In this document: in pieces, positions 14,881 through 19,191 of the stretch
Layout of the letters: each line of letters begins with the position of its first letter
Position numbering within the stretch: the stretch's first letter is position 1
From: Alphaproteobacteria bacterium
GTDB lineage: Bacteria; Pseudomonadota; Alphaproteobacteria; Holosporales; Holosporaceae
Reading direction: 5' to 3'
DNA: 19,191 nt
Assembly: GCA_016870135.1 (NCBI GenBank)
Contig: VGCF01000012.1
Location: 1-19,191 of the forward strand
Made by a program: the position numbers and the translations under genes
The notes under the pieces: generated by a model
Told to the model about the DNA's origin: nothing
The model's database searches: none
The model's input: only the letters and a program-made list of their open reading frames with translations

Positions 14881-15444
14881 TCAAGAATCGGATCTCTTTT
14901 TTATGGAAAACAGGTGGCTGACCACAATCACGCAGCTGATGATTCCAAATACAACCCATTCAATATGCTTCATCTTATCGCCCAACAGATGACCCAAAAA
15001 ATATCCCAGTGCACAGCTGATGATGGTCCATAAGGCGGCCGATAAAATGTTTAGAATGGAGAACCGTTTAAAGGAAATCCCTCGGGCACCAATAATAAAG
15101 GGACTGATGATGCGAATGCCATAAATAAATCGAAAGGACAAAATATATACGGTTTCATTGCGTTTGACGAAATCCAATGCCTTGTCGATATTGGGTTCCC
15201 AGCTGGGAAAACGGCGTTTTAAAGCCTGAACAGAGCGTGGTCCATAATGACACCCCAAAAAGTAAATCATTTGATCGGCCATCAGCGTTCCTGTAAAGGT
15301 CAAGGCGGCAACCCTCCAAATGGATAAACTGCCCGTAGACGCCAAGGCACTGGCGGTTAAAATGATGCTTTCACCCTCGATCATAGCGCCCAAAAAAACG
15401 GTCAAATATCCGTAATCTTGAATAAATTGTTGCAGTGTGAACAT
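14881..15444 (-). CDS. DedA-family membrane protein
   Basis: 187-residue polytopic inner-membrane protein. FLGAMIEGESIILTAS (17-32) is the re-entrant acidic motif of the DedA/VTT family. SFRFIYGIRIISPFIIGARG (103-122) is the F-x-RF...G-R segment with the family's conserved arginines. Hydrophobic segments near 45-64, 130-150 and 162-180 complete the fold. DedA proteins support envelope integrity and membrane-potential homeostasis; some flip undecaprenyl phosphate or phosphatidylethanolamine. The location upstream of a lipid methyltransferase and glmM suits an envelope role. Its start is divergent from valS. Confidence 0.9.
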   Translation of the reverse strand: MFTLQQFIQDYGYLTVFLGAMIEGESIILTASALASTGSLSIWRVAALTFTGTLMADQMIYFLGCHYGPRSVQALKRRFPSWEPNIDKALDFVKRNETVYILSFRFIYGIRIISPFIIGARGISFKRFSILNILSAALWTIISCALGYFLGHLLGDKMKHIEWVVFGIISCVIVVSHLFSIKKRSDS

Positions 15445-15472
15445 AGAGAGTCAAAAAGAAAGCCTTTTTTTA

Positions 15473-15502
15473 ATCTTAGCACAGCCCCCCCCAAAGAATC
15501 AA
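15473..15502 (-). promoter_or_regulatory. possible promoter of dedA with a homopolymer in its spacer
   Basis: On the minus strand, TTGATT (15497-15502), 18 bases, then TAAGAT (15473-15478). The spacer contains a run of eight C on the plus strand (15485-15492). Slippage in such a run would change the spacer length. Confidence 0.35.
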
Positions 15503-15615
15503 AGTCTGACACTGTCTGGTGCCACGTCCCACAGTAAAAACCCATCACGTTTGCTGGAAGACAGAGCTTTTCCTGGACTTTGCCTTGGGTTAAACTGGGG
15601 AAACAATCAGGTAAC

Positions 15616-15619
15616 AGGA
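15616..15619 (+). promoter_or_regulatory. Shine-Dalgarno deciding the valS start
   Basis: AGGA at 15616-15619 is six bases before GTG 15626. The frame is open back to a GTG at 15437, but that start has no Shine-Dalgarno, overlaps the dedA start, and would add 63 residues without ValRS-like sequence. Confidence 0.6.
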
Positions 15620-15625
15620 ACAGTC

Positions 15626-18295
15626 GTGGACGCCCATTATGCATTTCAATCGTGTGAATCCCAAGTTCGCCTGTGGTGGGACCAGGTTCATGCTGGGCGA
15701 AATGGAGCCAACCATCGCCAGGATGGGGATAAAAAACCATACACGATTATTATGCCACCGCCCAACGTCACAGGATCGTTGCATTTGGGGCATGCTTTGT
15801 CGTCGACGTTTCAAGATATTTTGGCCCGATTTTATCGCATGAATGGTCGAGATGTGGTCTGGGTTCCAGGAACGGATCATGCAGGTATAGCCACACAAAT
15901 GATGGTGGAAAAACAGGTGGAATCCCAAGGTACAACGCGGGCAGATTTGGGGCGAGAAGCCTTTGTTCAACACATTTGGGACTGGAAAAACCTGTACGGC
16001 GATTTGATCGTAGAGCAAATGAAACGCCTGGGGTTTTCTGCTGATTGGGATCGATTATGCTTTACGCTGGACCCCGATATGAATGCCGCCGTCAACCACG
16101 CCTTTGTGACATTGCACGACAGGGGGTACGTCTATCGTGCCCAACGCCTAGTGAACTGGGATGGTCAGCTGAAAACGGCACTGTCGGATCTAGAAGTCAC
16201 CAATCAGACCGTACCTGGAACCTTGTGGCATGTGGCGTATGCCATAGAAGGAGAAAAAGAAGGGCAATCCATTGTGGTGGCCACAACGCGTCCTGAAACC
16301 CTGTTCGGAGATGCGGCCATTGCCGTGCATCCAGAGGATGAACGATACCAATCGTTGGTGGGTAAACAGGTGCGCATTCCTTTGACCAATCGTGTCATAC
16401 CCATTATTGCAGACTGTGGGGTGGACCCTGAAAAAGGCACTGGTGCGGTAAAGGTTACTCCAGCCCATGACTTTAATGACTTTGATATGGGGCAACGCCA
16501 TGGATTGCCCATGGTGTCCATTTTAACCGACGATCATGCTCTGAATGATCAGGTGCCTGAACTGTTTCGTGGTTTAAAGGGGTCAGATGCCCGCATAGCG
16601 GTGCTGGAATCCCTGGCAGAGGCCGTTGTTGGACAAACCAGCATTGTTCATGCTGTTCCTATCAGCGAGCGTTCTGGAACCGTTGTAGAGCCCCGATTGA
16701 CCTTGCAATGGTTTATCGATATGCGGACCATGGCCGATAAGGCCATTGATGCCATAAAATCCGGAAAAATGCGATTTGTTCCCAAAGAATGGACCAACAA
16801 TGCCTTACAGTGGTTGCACAATATTCAACCGTGGTGTGTGTCTAGGCAGTTGTGGTGGGGACATCGATTGCCCGTATGGTATGGTCCAGAAAACAGCGTT
16901 TTTGTGGCCCGTGATGCCGATTCAGCCTATGCTTTGGCGCGTAAGCAATGGGGGGCAGATGTGGTTTTGCATCAAGACGAAGATGTGCTGGACACCTGGT
17001 TTTCTTCTGGACTGTGGCCCTTTTCCACATTGGGATGGCCAACACAAGGGTTCGATTTCAATGATCGATACCCCACAGATGTACTGGTTACAGGATTTGA
17101 TATCATTTTCTTTTGGGTCGCCCGCATGATGATGTTGGGGTTGGAAATGACCCAGCGTGTACCGTTTCGTGACATCTATATTCACCCCTTGATCCGGGAT
17201 GCTCAGGGTCAAAAAATGTCGAAAACCAAGAAAAATGTGGTTAATCCTCTGGACATTATTGACTCTTATGGGGCTGATGCATTGCGCTTTGCCCTCAGCA
17301 GCGCCACATGTGGTAAGCAGCATATGCGATTTAGTCTGAACAATGTGGAGCACGCTGGGCAATTTATCAACAAAATTTGGAATGTGGTGCGCTTTGCCCA
17401 TGCCCGCGGGGTAATGACATCCTTGCACCATCGGGAAACGGTGCTGTCTGTTCCTGGGGATGTCAAGGATCCTGTGAATCAATGGATGTTGGTGCGTGTA
17501 TCCGAAACCCTAGAGCGCATCAATGGGCATATACAGTCGTACCGCTTTTCCGATGCAGCCATGGCTGTGCATCACTTTATTTGGCATATCGTGTGCGATT
17601 GGTATGTGGAATGGGCACAAAGAGAGTGGGATCATCCAGAAAGGGGTGCAGAAATTCAGCGCGTATTCCTGTTTATATTGGGATTTATGATTCGTATTGT
17701 ACACCCCTTTATGCCTGTGATCAGCGAAAAAATATGGCATGATTTAACAGGGGAAAAGGGGACTCTGTGTTTGACGCACTGGCCAGAATATTGTGCACAT
17801 GATACACCCGTGACCCATGCTTGGGGTCTGGTGCACGAAGTCATCATTATGGTGCGGCGTGTGCGATCCTTGTTTGCCATTCCTGTGGGTCATGGTTTAG
17901 GACATTTAACCTTGCACCACACGTGTTCAGAGGTCATGCGTTGTGTGGACCTGTACCAGAACGGGTTATGTCAGTGGTTGGGACTATCGCGATTGGGTGT
18001 GGAGGACACAGAACCTCTTGTTTCTGGACAATTGGTCTTTTCCTTGTCGTCTGGGGTGCTGGCCATTCCCATTACAGAGGCTGTGGATACGGATGCGGCC
18101 TTGTTGCGATTGAAAAAAGATCAAGAAAAGGAGCAAAAAGAAATGCGTGCTCTGGAAAAACGTCTATCTGATGTGCGCCATCAGCCATTAACACCTGAAG
18201 ACATCATCGAGGATTTGGAAACCCGATATGGCGATAAAAAAGCAACACTGGAACACATTGATGCGACCATTCAGACGGTATCCATGGCGATTTAG
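15626..18295 (+). CDS. valS: valine--tRNA ligase
   Basis: Class I aminoacyl-tRNA synthetase of 889 residues from GTG 15626, within the bacterial range of about 880-950. The N-terminus YAFQSCESQVRLWWDQ matches the family's Y-x-P-x3-E-x2-W-y2-W opening in a divergent form. PPPNVTGSLHLGHAL (about 44-58) holds the HIGH motif as HLGH. The editing domain (about 160-360) contains ATTRPETLFGDAAIAVHP. LDTWFSSGLWPFSTLGWP is the family hallmark. GQKMSKTKKN holds the KMSKS motif as KMSKT (about 530-534). The anticodon-binding domain follows, and a C-terminal coiled coil (about 820-885, LKKDQEKEQKEMRALEKRL) is complete. The stop TAG lies inside the first copy of a direct repeat. Confidence 0.96.
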   Translation: MDAHYAFQSCESQVRLWWDQVHAGRNGANHRQDGDKKPYTIIMPPPNVTGSLHLGHALSSTFQDILARFYRMNGRDVVWVPGTDHAGIATQMMVEKQVESQGTTRADLGREAFVQHIWDWKNLYGDLIVEQMKRLGFSADWDRLCFTLDPDMNAAVNHAFVTLHDRGYVYRAQRLVNWDGQLKTALSDLEVTNQTVPGTLWHVAYAIEGEKEGQSIVVATTRPETLFGDAAIAVHPEDERYQSLVGKQVRIPLTNRVIPIIADCGVDPEKGTGAVKVTPAHDFNDFDMGQRHGLPMVSILTDDHALNDQVPELFRGLKGSDARIAVLESLAEAVVGQTSIVHAVPISERSGTVVEPRLTLQWFIDMRTMADKAIDAIKSGKMRFVPKEWTNNALQWLHNIQPWCVSRQLWWGHRLPVWYGPENSVFVARDADSAYALARKQWGADVVLHQDEDVLDTWFSSGLWPFSTLGWPTQGFDFNDRYPTDVLVTGFDIIFFWVARMMMLGLEMTQRVPFRDIYIHPLIRDAQGQKMSKTKKNVVNPLDIIDSYGADALRFALSSATCGKQHMRFSLNNVEHAGQFINKIWNVVRFAHARGVMTSLHHRETVLSVPGDVKDPVNQWMLVRVSETLERINGHIQSYRFSDAAMAVHHFIWHIVCDWYVEWAQREWDHPERGAEIQRVFLFILGFMIRIVHPFMPVISEKIWHDLTGEKGTLCLTHWPEYCAHDTPVTHAWGLVHEVIIMVRRVRSLFAIPVGHGLGHLTLHHTCSEVMRCVDLYQNGLCQWLGLSRLGVEDTEPLVSGQLVFSLSSGVLAIPITEAVDTDAALLRLKKDQEKEQKEMRALEKRLSDVRHQPLTPEDIIEDLETRYGDKKATLEHIDATIQTVSMAI

Positions 18296-18358
18296 GTCAG
18301 AACAAAAGGGGTGGGCTGTCATCCGATTGAGGTCAGAACAAAAGGGGGGTCTGTCATC
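18294..18358. repeat. direct repeat of about 29 bases, two copies, starting at the valS stop
   Basis: AGGTCAGAACAAAAGGGG occurs identically at 18294-18311 and 18330-18347, a period of 36 bases. Each copy is followed by a near-identical tail ending CTGTCATC (TGGGCTGTCATC and GGTCTGTCATC). The first copy begins with the last two bases of the valS TAG. No transposase or inverted terminal partner is visible. Confidence 0.85.
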
Positions 18359-18616
18359 ATGCCAGGCCAATCCTTTTCTCTGTGTATTGGCCATATGGCT
18401 TCCTGAATACTGTGGTTAACCTGGGGGTGCTGGCCGTGATGGCCTGCTGGATACAGCCCGCTTGGTTTTGTTAAACGTTTCGTATGGTAAAACAGCTTGC
18501 GCTTAACTGTGGAATGGACGTCACAGAATATATACAAGCGGATTGTGCTCTGTGTCTGTGTGCATAAAAAATTTTTAACCGTTTTTCACAGCAATGGATC
18601 CATAAAAATGTGGACT
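18296..18616. other. 321-base stretch without a gene between convergent valS and the ABC-F gene
   Basis: I see no coding region with family signal. It holds the direct repeat at 18294-18358, a small GGCC-GTGAT-GGCC inverted repeat near 18434-18446, and nothing I can call a clear intrinsic terminator for valS. At the ABC-F 3' end, GCTCTG and CAGAGC flank three bases, just inside the gene, and a T5 run on the minus strand follows after about 14 bases. That is at best a weak terminator. Confidence 0.4.
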
Positions 18617-19191
18617 TTACGAGCTCTGTAACAGAGCATACCATTCGTTTTCCCATTCAAGTAATTGTTTTTCAAGGCCATCTTTTTCAGATTGCTGTTT
18701 GCCCCACGCAGCCGAATCGATCTGTTCGTATAACACAGGGTCAGACAAAGCGATGTTTAAAGCGTCTATTTTCTTCTGTAATTCTGATATTTTTTTCTCT
18801 ATTTTTGATATTTTTGATGTTTTTTCCTTGCTTTCTTTGGGGGTGTTTTTTGGGGGTGTGGGTCCAGAGGATTCTTTGCCGCATTCTTTTTTCCGTTCTT
18901 TTAACAGCCAATCGGCATACGATTCTAAATCCTGATCATAAGGAGAAATGGTGCCATCGGATACCAACCAAAACTGATCCACCACGCTGCCCAATAATTG
19001 TCGGTCATGGGACACCACAATCACGGCCCCCTCGAATTCTTGTAATGCCAGAGCCAATGCTTCTCGGGTTTCCAGATCCAAATGGTTGGTGGGCTCGTCC
19101 AATAACAACAAATGGGGTTTTTGCCAGGCCAACAGCGCCAATACCAGGCGGGCTTTTTCCCCCCCTGACAATACACCAATACGGCCAAATG
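18617..19191 (-). CDS. uup: ABC-F family ATPase, C-terminal part (Uup type; 5' part outside window)
   Basis: The frame is open to the window edge: FGRIGVLSGGEKARLVLALL is the ABC-F signature of the second nucleotide-binding domain. LLLLDEPTNHLDLETREA is Walker B, and VIVVSHDRQLL is the H-loop. After a Lys/Pro/Thr-rich linker (KKECGKESSGPTPPKNTPKE) comes a charged helical pair, KIEKKISELQKKIDALN and later EKDGLEKQLLEWENEWYALL. This fits the C-terminal coiled coil of Uup, which binds DNA or ribosomes. These proteins act on ribosomes or branched DNA rather than in transport. The Uup assignment, over other ABC-F groups, rests on that coiled coil. Confidence 0.87.
   Translation of the reverse strand, partial: FGRIGVLSGGEKARLVLALLAWQKPHLLLLDEPTNHLDLETREALALALQEFEGAVIVVSHDRQLLGSVVDQFWLVSDGTISPYDQDLESYADWLLKERKKECGKESSGPTPPKNTPKESKEKTSKISKIEKKISELQKKIDALNIALSDPVLYEQIDSAAWGKQQSEKDGLEKQLLEWENEWYALLQSS

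Noticed and set aside
15437..15625. N-terminal extension of ValRS from GTG 15437
   Set aside because: The frame is open, but the residues do not resemble ValRS, there is no Shine-Dalgarno, and the start overlaps the dedA start. GTG 15626 has AGGA at six bases.
15402..15740. Minus-strand open frame of 112 codons over the dedA/valS gap and valS start
   Set aside because: It overlaps the starts of both dedA and valS, shows no family signal, and looks like a chance frame opposite valS.
18188..18394. Minus-strand peptide with a repeated PFCSDLNR over the direct repeat
   Set aside because: The peptide repeat is just the DNA repeat read in one frame. It runs opposite the valS 3' end and has no ribosome site.
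1..19191. CRISPR array, insertion sequence, phage genes or restriction-modification system
   Set aside because: No regularly spaced repeats, transposase, integrase, structural phage protein or nuclease/methylase pair was found on either strand.

Overview
This is a bacterial chromosomal window of mostly housekeeping genes, densely packed on both strands. Gene content and family sub-types (an IhfA-type DNA-bending protein, a TrmB of the alphaproteobacterial form, a PmtA-like phospholipid methyltransferase, a YcbB-like L,D-transpeptidase) point to an alphaproteobacterium. The moderate GC, unlinked partner genes (pheT without pheS, an ABC ATPase without a permease) and low-complexity insertions in core enzymes fit a host-associated lineage such as Holosporales. 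That placement is inference and is weakly held.

Layout. 1-115 is the 3' end of dapB. gmk (minus, 199-834) faces away from ybeY-corC (plus, 982-2398) across a hairpin-rich promoter region. tRNA-Thr(UGU) follows at 2444-2516 with its own promoter. 2517-6205 is the only accessory-looking part. It holds two genes of no family I recognise, a 699-residue protein and a 358-residue protein with a signal peptide. Both appear to be built from repeated copies of a related module. 6206-10396 is a minus-strand block: an ABC ATPase, pheT with its own promoter, then trmL. A YcbB-like L,D-transpeptidase and ihfA run on plus (10355-11910). A minus-strand run (DedA protein, PmtA-like methyltransferase, glmM, trmB; 15444 down to 12009) has start/stop overlaps indicating translational coupling. 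valS (15626-18295) diverges from dedA. A repeat-bearing gap without genes (18296-18616) separates valS from the C-terminal part of an ABC-F ATPase (Uup type) that runs off the right edge.

How the genes relate. Most products serve translation (ValRS, PheRS beta, TrmL, TrmB, YbeY, tRNA-Thr, ABC-F) or the envelope (GlmM feeding UDP-GlcNAc, DapB feeding diaminopimelate, the L,D-transpeptidase cross-linking at diaminopimelate, PmtA-like lipid methylation, DedA).

The best candidate for something undescribed is the 2816-6075 gene pair. The second most interesting item is the transpeptidase start, where the best start codon and Shine-Dalgarno lie one base out of frame across a six-A run.
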